NCBI GenBank assembly: GCA_020058355.1
Contig: JAGVEG010000052.1
Coordinates: 1-10,905, forward strand
Length of the DNA stretch: 10,905 nt
Direction: 5' to 3'
Source of the DNA: Candidatus Berkelbacteria bacterium
GTDB lineage: Bacteria > Patescibacteriota > UBA1384 > CAILIB01
Of the stretch, positions 1 to 6,148 are shown one piece after another. How positions within the stretch are numbered: position 1 is the stretch's first letter; each line of letters starts with the position of its first letter. The translations under genes were made by a program, and so were the position numbers. The notes under the pieces were generated by a model. That model had not been told where the DNA came from. It was given only the letters and a program-made list of their open reading frames with translations, and did not search any database.

Positions 1-405
1 CCCATTGGTTATAGCGTAGCGGGAAGCACCCCCTGCTGGAAGCTCAAGCACATAGCGGATAGGTACTTCTGGGTAAAACGATGTGGGAAAACTGTCTGGC
101 GAGACGTTTGCACTGATACTTTGTACTATACATCGACCATCTATCCATATGATGTCAAGTGAGTAGTTCATATCTTTCATCCAGAAACCAGGGGTCGTTT
201 CTTCGGGAAATACAAAGAACATGCCGGTGCGCCATGGCAGGCCCGTTGAGCCAGAAAGACCCTGTATTCTCTCTGATGATGTGTTTGAAACCTGGAGAAA
301 AAGGGGGCCACGCGGGGTTTGTATCGTAGGTACAATTAAGAAAATTCCTCCGGCAAGAACCAGAAGTAGTAGTGTGGCAACCCCTCGACGGTACAATGCT
401 GACAT
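1..405 (-). CDS. DUF192 family secreted or membrane-anchored protein, C-terminus cut by the window edge
   Basis: Reading leftwards from the ATG at 405 gives 135 codons without a stop, running off the left edge. Residues 10-30 are a hydrophobic segment after two arginines (RRGVATLLLLVLAGGIFLIV), so it is a signal anchor or signal peptide. The rest matches the DUF192/COG1430 pattern: ERIQGLSG at 45-52, then GMFFVFP at 61-67, PGFWMKDM at 72-79, LDIIWID at 83-89, an ISANVSPD segment at 98-105 and YVLELPAGGA at 118-127. The molecular role of this family is unknown, and the proteins are normally exported. Only the last few residues of the domain, usually a G(D) turn, should be missing. No earlier ATG exists in frame before the stop at 513-511, although a TTG at 459 is possible. 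It diverges from nrdA across about 180 bases. Family call is confident; function is not known. Confidence 0.85.
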   Translation of the reverse strand, partial: MSALYRRGVATLLLLVLAGGIFLIVPTIQTPRGPLFLQVSNTSSERIQGLSGSTGLPWRTGMFFVFPEETTPGFWMKDMNYSLDIIWIDGRCIVQSISANVSPDSFPTSFYPEVPIRYVLELPAGGASRYAITNG

Positions 406-411
406 ACCACC

Positions 412-440
412 AGAGTACAGGAGAATGGAATGTGTGAAAA
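412..440 (-). promoter_or_regulatory. Candidate leaderless promoter of the DUF192 gene
   Basis: On the minus strand TTTTCA (440-435) and TACTCT (417-412) are separated by exactly 17 bases, and the -10-like hexamer ends 6 bases before the ATG at 405. Each hexamer matches the sigma-70 consensus at 4 of 6 positions. There is no Shine-Dalgarno sequence. The same 6-base gap recurs at 3266, 9379, 9444 and 10076, which is the main support. Confidence 0.4.
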
Positions 441-548
441 TGCCTTCTGCAAGCCTCAATTCCTGCCCTGAGCGTCGATATACTTGCTGGATACTGCTGT
501 ACGCGAGAACCTAACAAAGCCGAAACGCCCACCTGCAATTTGGGCAAC

Positions 549-579
549 TTGACGGCCCCACTTCTTCCACCCGTAGCTT
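549..579 (+). promoter_or_regulatory. Candidate promoter of nrdA
   Basis: TTGACG at 549-554 is a good -35 (5 of 6). TAGCTT at 574-579 is a weak -10, 19 bases away and 7 bases before the nrdA ATG. No Shine-Dalgarno sequence precedes the start. I saw no convincing NrdR box (ACACTATATATAGT-like) in 406-586, so NrdR control is not supported by this sequence. Confidence 0.35.
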
Positions 580-586
580 CCCTGGT

Positions 587-3256
587 ATGCCCTTCACCCA
601 GATTCGGAAGCGCTCTGGTGCAATCGTTGATTTCGATCTGCACCGTATTGAAAACGCAATGGAAAAGGCTTTTCAGGATGTCGGCACGCCGATTCCCAGT
701 GAAGAGCTGAGTAGCATTGCAGAGCGCGTAGAGACCGTCCTTACCCAGCGTATTGGCGAAGAAACCACTCCCTCCGTTGAGCAAATCCAAGATACCGTTG
801 AAGAAATTCTTGGTACCCACGGCTACTTTGATGTAGCAAAAGCGTATATTCTCTATCGCGCTGAACGCGCTAAAGAGCGCGAGGTGGCCGAGACTGCTCG
901 CCTGGCCGAGGTTTCCAAGCGCAAGTTTCATGTTACTACCCGTACTGGTGAGCAAGAGGCCTACAACCGCAGCAAGATTGAAGAGGTCCTCCGCATTACC
1001 AGTGATGGCAAGTTGAAGGACGCACAGGTCAAGCAGCTTACCGACATGGTGGAGAGTACTTTGTTCGATGGTATCAGCACTAAAGAGGTTAGTACCGCAA
1101 TTATCCTGGTACTCCGTGGCTTCATCGAGCGCGACCCTCTCTTTGCCTACTTGGCTGGCCGCGTTCTTATGTATGAAGAGTATCGCCAAGTACTTGATGT
1201 ATACGAGAACCAAGCTGACTTTGCTGATGTCTACCGCAATGGCTTTGCCGCATATGTAAAGCGTGCCCACGCTGCCGGGCGTCTTGATGATACGATGCTT
1301 GATTTTGACCATGAGAAGTTGGCCGCCGCCCTGCTCCCTGAGCGTGACCACCTCTTCCAGTATATGGGTGCACAAGTTATTTATGACCGCTACGGTCTGC
1401 GTGATATTGAGCAGAACCTCCTTGAGATTCCCCAGTACTACTGGATGCGTCTTGCGATGGGTCTCTGCCTGCTAGAGAAAGACAAGGAAGCAGCTGCTAT
1501 CCAGCTCTACCACCAAATGTCCCAGCTCCGCTACGTTCCAAGTAGCCCAACCCAGATCCATGCGGGTACACCACGTGCACAGATGAGTTCTTGCTACCTT
1601 ACCACTGTTGAGGATGATCTCCACCACATCTTCAAGTGTATTGGTGATAACGCTCAGCTTGCGAAGTGGTCCGGTGGCGTTGCCAACGACTGGAGCAACA
1701 TTCGCGCAGTAAATGCGATGGTCCAGAGTATCAACATTAGCTCACAGGGTGTTGTTCCCTTCCTGAAGATTGTTGACTCTACCACTGCTTCTATTAACCG
1801 CAGTGGTAAGCGCCGTGGCGCTACCTGTGTCTACCTGGAAAGCTGGCACCTCGAAGTTGAAGACTTCTTGGAGCTTCGCAAAAATACTGGCGATGAGCGT
1901 CGTCGCACCCATGACGTAAACACTGCCAACTGGATTCCTGACATTTTCATGCAGCGCGTGCGTGATGGTAAGGACTGGACGCTCTTCTCACCAGAAGAAG
2001 TACCTGACCTTCACCACATCTACGGCCTCAAGTTTAAGGAAGCCTACGAGAACTACGAGAAGCTTGCTGACGAAGGCAAGATTCGCCTCTTCAAGCGCAT
2101 CCCCGCTCAGACGCTGTGGCGCAAGATGATTGCGATGATCTTCGAGACCGGCCACCCATGGATTACCTTTAAGGATCCTTGTAACCTCCGCTCACCACAG
2201 GGCCATGTAGGAGTAGTTCATAGTAGTAACCTCTGTACTGAGATTACCCTCAATACTTCTAAGGAAGAGACTGCTGTTTGCAACCTCGGAAGTATCAACC
2301 TTTCCAACCATGTAAAGGATGGCGCCGTTGACTGGGACCTCCTCAAGGAAACTGCCACTATGGCGGTTCGTGCCCTCGACAACGTGATCGATCTTAACTT
2401 CTACCCAACGGAAGAAGGCAAGGTAAGTAACCTCCGCCACCGCCCTGTCGGCCTTGGCATCATGGGGTACCAGGATCTGCTCTACATGGTAGGGCTTGAG
2501 TTTGACTCAGCAGAAGCAGTAGCTCTTTCCGACCAGCTGATGGAGTTCATTAGCTATCATGCCATCCTGGCCAGTAGCGAACTTGCTAAAGAACGTGGCG
2601 CCTACGCGACCTTCAAGGGTTCCTACTGGGACCGCAATATCTTCCCAGTTGATACCGTTGCCATCCTTGAGAAAGAGCGTGGCGAAAGTACCGGCGTTGC
2701 CCTTACTGCCAAGCTTGACTGGACCCCAGTTCGTGAAAGCGTGAAGAAGCACGGAATGCGCAACAGTAATGTAATGGCGATTGCCCCAACGGCAACCATC
2801 TCAAACATTTCTGGCTGCCTGCCTTCTATTGAGCCGATCTACAAGAACCTCTACGTGAAGTCTAACTTCTCTGGAGAGTTCACAATCCTAAATAGCTATC
2901 TCATCACTGAGCTTAAAAAGCTGAAGCTCTGGAATGAAGATATCCTGGTGAAGATTAAGCAAGCCGATGGCTCCATTGCAGACATCACCGAGATTCCAGC
3001 CGAGGTACGTGCGCGTTTCAAAGAAGCATTCGAGATTGATCCCACCTGGGTTATTCAGCACGCCGCTGCCCGCGGAAAGTGGATTGACCAAAGCCAGAGC
3101 ATTAACCTCTGGATCCGCAGCACTTCTGGCCGCGCTATCTCCGACATGTATCAGGAAGCGTGGGCCCGTGGTCTCAAGACCACTTACTACCTTCGCTCGC
3201 TGGCAGCAACCGGTATTGAAAAATCAACCGTTGGCCTGAAGCAGTCCGCGGAGTAA
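587..3256 (+). CDS. nrdA: Class I (Ic-type) ribonucleoside-diphosphate reductase, large subunit, lacking its own C-terminal cysteine tail
   Basis: This subunit reduces ribonucleoside diphosphates to deoxyribonucleotides together with NrdB. The 889-residue protein begins with an ATP cone (about 3-95, starting with TQIRKRSGAIVDFD) and has a second cone-like repeat at about 113-203. The ten-stranded barrel follows. Visible catalytic residues, by family comparison, are C336 (SSCYL) and C565 (AVCNLGSINL) as the active-site redox pair, and N548, C550 and E552 in SSNLCTE, with C550 as the thiyl radical site. Y867-Y868 (TTYYLRS) form the radical-transfer pair. The protein ends 21 residues after that pair, with no cysteine in the tail, although class I enzymes normally end in a cysteine pair that re-reduces the active site. 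That motif appears in the next ORF. Arginine codons are nearly all CGT/CGC. The ATG at 587 is chosen because the ATP cone starts immediately. Confidence 0.96.
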   Translation: MPFTQIRKRSGAIVDFDLHRIENAMEKAFQDVGTPIPSEELSSIAERVETVLTQRIGEETTPSVEQIQDTVEEILGTHGYFDVAKAYILYRAERAKEREVAETARLAEVSKRKFHVTTRTGEQEAYNRSKIEEVLRITSDGKLKDAQVKQLTDMVESTLFDGISTKEVSTAIILVLRGFIERDPLFAYLAGRVLMYEEYRQVLDVYENQADFADVYRNGFAAYVKRAHAAGRLDDTMLDFDHEKLAAALLPERDHLFQYMGAQVIYDRYGLRDIEQNLLEIPQYYWMRLAMGLCLLEKDKEAAAIQLYHQMSQLRYVPSSPTQIHAGTPRAQMSSCYLTTVEDDLHHIFKCIGDNAQLAKWSGGVANDWSNIRAVNAMVQSINISSQGVVPFLKIVDSTTASINRSGKRRGATCVYLESWHLEVEDFLELRKNTGDERRRTHDVNTANWIPDIFMQRVRDGKDWTLFSPEEVPDLHHIYGLKFKEAYENYEKLADEGKIRLFKRIPAQTLWRKMIAMIFETGHPWITFKDPCNLRSPQGHVGVVHSSNLCTEITLNTSKEETAVCNLGSINLSNHVKDGAVDWDLLKETATMAVRALDNVIDLNFYPTEEGKVSNLRHRPVGLGIMGYQDLLYMVGLEFDSAEAVALSDQLMEFISYHAILASSELAKERGAYATFKGSYWDRNIFPVDTVAILEKERGESTGVALTAKLDWTPVRESVKKHGMRNSNVMAIAPTATISNISGCLPSIEPIYKNLYVKSNFSGEFTILNSYLITELKKLKLWNEDILVKIKQADGSIADITEIPAEVRARFKEAFEIDPTWVIQHAAARGKWIDQSQSINLWIRSTSGRAISDMYQEAWARGLKTTYYLRSLAATGIEKSTVGLKQSAE

Positions 3257-3259
3257 ACT
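3231..3259 (+). promoter_or_regulatory. Possible promoter inside the end of nrdA for the detached tail ORF
   Basis: TTGGCC (3231-3236), a 17-base spacer and TAAACT (3254-3259) lie 6 bases before the ATG at 3266. Both hexamers match the consensus at 4 of 6 positions. The TAA stop of nrdA is the first half of the -10-like hexamer. The geometry equals that of the DUF192, 9379, 9444 and 10076 starts. The hexamers are weak and lie in coding sequence, so chance is possible. Confidence 0.3.
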
Positions 3260-3265
3260 AGAGGC

Positions 3266-3451
3266 ATGCCTCACCCTTCAGACGAGCAAACCGTAACGAA
3301 GCATCCTATGCAACCACAAACCCTTACCCAACACGAAAACACCTCCATGCAAGACACGGAGGAGGTAACGATTAACCTTGGTGAGATTAGTGCCATCAAA
3401 GGAATGAAGGCATGCCTCATTAACGACCCAACCTGCGAGAGCTGCCAATAA
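3266..3451 (+). CDS. Detached C-terminal redox tail of NrdA (small cysteine-rich ORF)
   Basis: A 61-codon ORF starts nine bases after the nrdA stop and in the same reading frame. Residues 1-33 are polar and rich in Gln, His and Thr, like a flexible linker. The end, about 34-61, reads VTINLGEISAIKGMKACLIN and then DPTCESCQ. This C-x6-C-x2-C-Q ending is what I recognise as the normal C-terminus of many class I NrdA proteins, where the cysteines shuttle electrons from thioredoxin or glutaredoxin to the active site. The upstream NrdA lacks it. Possible readings are a real separate peptide, UAA readthrough joining it to NrdA (about 954 residues), or a nonsense mutation or sequencing error. The nine-base gap contains an AGA codon, rare in nrdA, which argues mildly that the gap is not translated. 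Homology to the tail is fairly sure; separate expression is not. Confidence 0.65.
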   Translation: MPHPSDEQTVTKHPMQPQTLTQHENTSMQDTEEVTINLGEISAIKGMKACLINDPTCESCQ

Positions 3452-3459
3452 AAAGCAGT

Positions 3460-3489
3460 CACCCGCCGGGGAAATGATCCCGGCGGGTG
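3460..3489. terminator. Strong hairpin between the tail ORF and the convergent unknown gene
   Basis: An 11-base perfect GC-rich stem (CACCCGCCGGG and its complement) encloses an 8-base loop. Read leftwards, it is followed after about four bases by five T, so it fits as terminator for the minus-strand gene at 3496. Read rightwards there is no T run, yet it directly follows the tail ORF stop and may still end that transcript. Confidence 0.75.
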
Positions 3490-3495
3490 GTAGAG

Positions 3496-3948
3496 CTAGT
3501 CTCCCATATATAGGGCAGCAACTCGAACTTTTACCAAAAAACCAGCACGTTCTGGTAATTTCCCTGGCTTAAGTACCAAGTTTTTACCATTAACAGCACC
3601 CTTTATAAAGTGACAGCCGACTCTACTCCTTTTTACAGGGTAGAAAACCAGGCCACCACTATGGCTAGCTATGTAGAGCCCCACCACCGGTAGAGACCCC
3701 GACCTAGACTGTTGGTTAGTATACGGATAATCGACATCACGATATATCAGATTTGCTGGAGAATCTGTCTCAAGCATTCCCGAACCTCGATGAAGCGTAT
3801 ACCCGGCGGGCATTCTATAAAATTCTTTAAGAGCCAAGCTTTTTGCAAGCCTTTTTTCAAAGAGTTCTCCGGCCGCATTTTCTTCTAAAAAAGATACGGC
3901 TATCTCGCCCCACCCACCTGAACCTTCCATATCACTTCCAGCTGACAT
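3496..3948 (-). CDS. Unknown 150-residue protein inserted in reverse between nrdA and nrdB
   Basis: I do not recognise this protein. It is soluble-looking, with no signal peptide or membrane segment. It has an acidic, glycine-rich start (SAGSDMEGSGGWGEIAV), a helical stretch near 18-43 and a strand-rich second half ending FLVKVRVAALYMGD. It could also start at Met7. Support for coding comes from lack of a competing plus-strand ORF, a start close to the shared regulatory gap and a well-placed hairpin after its stop. Its codons (AGG, AGA, ATA, GGG, TTA) differ from those of nrdA and nrdB, and the region is richer in AT. That suggests later acquisition between two genes that normally sit together. 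Nothing in the sequence shows a role in nucleotide reduction. Confidence 0.6.
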   Translation of the reverse strand: MSAGSDMEGSGGWGEIAVSFLEENAAGELFEKRLAKSLALKEFYRMPAGYTLHRGSGMLETDSPANLIYRDVDYPYTNQQSRSGSLPVVGLYIASHSGGLVFYPVKRSRVGCHFIKGAVNGKNLVLKPGKLPERAGFLVKVRVAALYMGD

Positions 3949-3990
3949 CTTTTTACCAACCCTTGTATTTTCTGTCGACAGATTAAGCCG

Positions 3991-4020
3991 TCAACAGTTA
4001 CTCCCACAGTTACCAATAAT
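3991..4020 (+). promoter_or_regulatory. Candidate promoter of nrdB with a direct repeat
   Basis: TCAACA (3991-3996) and AATAAT (4015-4020) are 18 bases apart, and the -10 ends 8 bases before the nrdB ATG. The octamer ACAGTTAC occurs twice, at 3994-4001 and 4006-4013, 12 bases apart, within the promoter; this could be an operator. There is no Shine-Dalgarno sequence. On the other strand TTGACG (3994-3989) could be the -35 for the divergent gene starting at 3948. Confidence 0.35.
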
Positions 4021-4028
4021 TTCTCCCC

Positions 4029-5039
4029 ATGTCTAGCCCTGAAAAGACAATTCTCTTTAACTCCTCAACAGATCCAAACAAGATCCTTCCTATTAAGTAT
4101 CATTGGGCACGTACTCACTATAAGTCTGGGGTTGCCAACAACTGGACTCCTGATGAAGTAAACATGCAGCGGGATATCGAGCAATGGAAGGCACCCAACA
4201 CCCTCACTGAGGATGAGCGCCGGGTTATTCTCTGGAATATGGGCTTCTTTTCCACGGCTGAAAGCCTGACGGCCAACAACATTGTACTCACTGTCTACAA
4301 GCACATCACCAACCCTGAGTGCCGGCAGTACCTCCTGCGCCAAGCGTACGAAGAGGCGATCCACACCGATACGTTTATCTACTGCTGCGACAGTCTCGGC
4401 CTTGATCCAGAAGAGGTGTACAGCATGTACAACACCATTCCCTCAATTCATGAGAAGGATGACTTTGTAGTGAGCCTGACGAAGTCGTTAATGGATCCTG
4501 ACTTTGCCGTGACCGACACTGCCAGTGCACAGAAGTTGATTCATGACCTCGTTGGCTACTACGTAATCATGGAGGGCATTTTCTTCTACGCAGGGTTTGT
4601 CATGATGCTTTCATTCTTGCGTCGCAACACCATGGTTGGTGTTGGTGAGCAGTTCCAGTACATCCTCCGCGATGAGTCAGTTCACCTTGCTTTTGGAGCA
4701 GATCTTATTAACGCAATCGTGCAGGAGAACCCTGGTGTCTGGACCCCTGAGTTTAAACAAGAACTTGTTGACCTCATTAAACAAGCGGTGGTTCTTGAGG
4801 AGAAATACGCTGAAGATGCACTTCCTAAGGGTATTCTTGGCCTCAACGCCGACGCCGTGAAGCAGTATGTCCGCTATGTGGCTGACCGCCGCCTGGAGCG
4901 TATTGGCCTCGATATTCAGTACAAGGACGAGAATCCTTTCCCTTGGATGAGCGAGATCATCGACCTCAAGAAGGAAAAGAACTTCTTCGAGACGCGCGTT
5001 ACCGAGTATCAGAGCTCTGGCAGCCTGAACTGGGACTAA
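4029..5039 (+). CDS. nrdB: Class Ic ribonucleotide reductase small subunit (Mn/Fe type, Phe in place of the radical Tyr)
   Basis: This is the R2 subunit that stores the oxidising equivalent passed to NrdA. Metal ligands by family alignment are E78 (FFSTAESL), E109 and H112 (YEEAIH), E182 (IMEGIFF), and E216 and H219 (RDESVH). The residue four after H112, where Escherichia coli R2 has Tyr122, is F116 (IHTDTF). The first ligand is Glu rather than Asp. Both match the Chlamydia trachomatis class Ic enzyme, whose cofactor is a mixed Mn/Fe centre without a tyrosyl radical. The sequence around HITNPECRQYLLRQ, GYYVIMEGIFFY, NPFPWMSE and KNFFETRVTEYQ is also strongly chlamydial-like. Y327 near the C-terminus is the expected radical-relay tyrosine, followed by the R1-binding end. 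At 336 residues it has the usual length. A strong terminator follows 12 bases after the stop. Confidence 0.96.
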   Translation: MSSPEKTILFNSSTDPNKILPIKYHWARTHYKSGVANNWTPDEVNMQRDIEQWKAPNTLTEDERRVILWNMGFFSTAESLTANNIVLTVYKHITNPECRQYLLRQAYEEAIHTDTFIYCCDSLGLDPEEVYSMYNTIPSIHEKDDFVVSLTKSLMDPDFAVTDTASAQKLIHDLVGYYVIMEGIFFYAGFVMMLSFLRRNTMVGVGEQFQYILRDESVHLAFGADLINAIVQENPGVWTPEFKQELVDLIKQAVVLEEKYAEDALPKGILGLNADAVKQYVRYVADRRLERIGLDIQYKDENPFPWMSEIIDLKKEKNFFETRVTEYQSSGSLNWD

Positions 5040-5051
5040 CAAAAAAAATCA

Positions 5052-5080
5052 CCCCCTGCGAAGTTACGCAGGGGGTTTTT
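5052..5080. terminator. Bidirectional Rho-independent terminator
   Basis: A 9-base perfect stem (CCCCCTGCG / CGCAGGGGG) with a 6-base loop is followed by TTTTT on the plus strand. On the minus strand it is followed by eight T (A run at 5041-5048). It ends nrdB and the facing gene whose TAA lies in the loop (5064-5066). Confidence 0.93.
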
Positions 5081-5555
5081 GTGAGAGACGCTCATGGCAC
5101 CACGACCACCACTTAGCGATGAACTCAAGAGCGTCATTGCAGGTAATCTCTTCCCCATCTTTGGGGAATGTGACTAAGAATTCTTGGAATCCTGTATTCC
5201 ACCGGCCCCACTCCTTTGCGTTTACATAATGAACCTCAACGCCCCTACCACGAAAGGCAAGGAGCAGGCAGAACGGGTACTCTGCAGCCTCAGTGAGCTG
5301 CACTATCCAGTGCTCTGACGTAGTATCGATCGCAGGGATCCAAAAAACTACTTCGAGAAGGGTGCCCGGACCAAGGTCATGCTCGAGATCAGGGACATGA
5401 TCGTTTGCAGAAAGGATCTGCTTTCCATTGTAAGAATCTGCATTTGCCGGATCTGCACCGTGAGCTTCTGCGGACTCTTTAGCGCGCTCGTCAATAAATT
5501 TTCTAAGCTCTGAAATTCCTGCAAGAAGGTAGAGTTGTAATTCACTTACTGTCAT
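5064..5555 (-). CDS. Unknown 163-residue acidic protein
   Basis: I do not recognise this protein. It starts with a helical segment (MTVSELQLYLLAGISELRKF), then has a polar stretch near 24-45. A mixed region with LEVVFWIPAIDTTSEHWIVQ and CLLLAFRGRGVEVHYVN follows, and it ends in a Trp-rich helix (FIAKWWSWCHERLSQKPPA). There is no signal peptide or membrane helix. I chose the ATG at 5555, which has AAAGGA upstream though at a long spacing of 12 bases. An in-frame GTG at 5609 would add 18 Lys- and Gln-rich residues. The last codons and the stop lie inside the shared terminator hairpin, so the gene end and the terminator have evolved together. It may form an accessory patch with the next two small genes. 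Confidence 0.65.
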   Translation of the reverse strand: MTVSELQLYLLAGISELRKFIDERAKESAEAHGADPANADSYNGKQILSANDHVPDLEHDLGPGTLLEVVFWIPAIDTTSEHWIVQLTEAAEYPFCLLLAFRGRGVEVHYVNAKEWGRWNTGFQEFLVTFPKDGEEITCNDALEFIAKWWSWCHERLSQKPPA

Positions 5556-5613
5556 TTCTGTTTGTTGTCCTTTGTATTTTTTGTCTTTATTGCACACCCC
5601 ATAATCCACGTCA

Positions 5614-5883
5614 ATGACTGTTCGTGAGTTTACTACACATCAACGTACAATCCTCCTCAGTGAGTGTGAGAGACTCTTCATTTACGGACTAAAGCACCCG
5701 ATTGACAAAATGGCGATTTTCCCTGTTAAATTAAGGGGAAGAACGAAGGAGTTTTCTCCTGATGAGGCCGGGTTTTTACCTAAGCCTGAGACGTTCTTTT
5801 TTGTATATGGGCATTATCGACAAGAAATGAAGCTCCCCTTTTGTGGTTTCACGCAGAATAATTCTCAAATCATTACTCTCTAA
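5614..5883 (+). CDS. Possible unknown 89-residue protein
   Basis: This ORF has no recognised family. Its residues look protein-like (MTVREFTTHQRTILLSECER, later PDEAGFLPKPETFFFVYGHY). A CATAAT hexamer (5600-5605) lies 8 bases before the ATG, in keeping with the leaderless pattern seen elsewhere in the window, though no clear -35 accompanies it. It diverges from the gene at 5555. Its last 108 bases overlap the 3' end of the minus-strand gene at 5776-6138, which is the weak point: one of the two may be spurious or have an eroded end. Confidence 0.4.
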   Translation: MTVREFTTHQRTILLSECERLFIYGLKHPIDKMAIFPVKLRGRTKEFSPDEAGFLPKPETFFFVYGHYRQEMKLPFCGFTQNNSQIITL

Positions 5884-6138
5884 AACAACATATTCTTCTC
5901 CCTTGGCAATCTCTTCTTTCACAGTAAATACTTCACAAGCAAGGCGCTCACGCAAGTATTTCAACAGTGGTACCCTTCTTAAAAAGTCTTGGTGATTTCT
6001 TTTTCGGGCAGCAGAACCAGAGGAAAGATGTTCCCACCCTATGCGCGAAAAGATAATACAGCGCCCAAGGCATACGCAGTAGACCGGCTCTGCTTGCAGC
6101 TCAGCATAAAGCTTCTTTGCCCAATATTTCTCTTCCAT
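5776..6138 (-). CDS. Unknown 120-residue protein, possibly a small nuclease of the BECR (RelE/barnase-like) type
   Basis: From the ATG at 6138 the protein has 120 residues. The central block (CIIFSRIGWEHL at 27-38, then RNHQDFLRRVPLLKYLRE at 47-64) and the C-terminal strand block (DLRIILRETTKGELHFLSIMP at 90-110) resemble, from memory, small CPR and phage-associated proteins of the barnase-EndoU-colicin-RelE fold, with a WxH-type motif followed by an RRLxLL helix. I cannot confirm this without a profile search. The start lies 10 bases after the stop of the nuclease gene at 6149, with a G-rich GGGGCGG just before it, so the two are probably cotranscribed. Cys-rich residues 21-27 (CVCLGRC) are unusual. 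Confidence 0.6.
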   Translation of the reverse strand: MEEKYWAKKLYAELQAEPVYCVCLGRCIIFSRIGWEHLSSGSAARKRNHQDFLRRVPLLKYLRERLACEVFTVKEEIAKGEEYVVLESNDLRIILRETTKGELHFLSIMPIYKKERLRLR

Positions 6139-6148
6139 ACCGCCCCAG

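Noticed and set aside
221..514. Plus-strand ORF of 97 codons
   Set aside because: It is antisense to the DUF192 gene, which has strong family motifs across the same bases.
406..586. NrdR box upstream of nrdA
   Set aside because: I looked for paired ACA(C/T)-AT-rich-GT boxes and found none convincing.
155..1375. Long minus-strand reading frame of 406 codons opposite nrdA
   Set aside because: It lies antisense to the clear ATP-cone region of nrdA and crosses the DUF192 gene in a different frame. Its translation has no recognisable domain.
3271..3462. Minus-strand ORF opposite the NrdA tail ORF
   Set aside because: It mirrors the tail ORF and runs into the terminator. The plus-strand reading has the recognisable cysteine ending.
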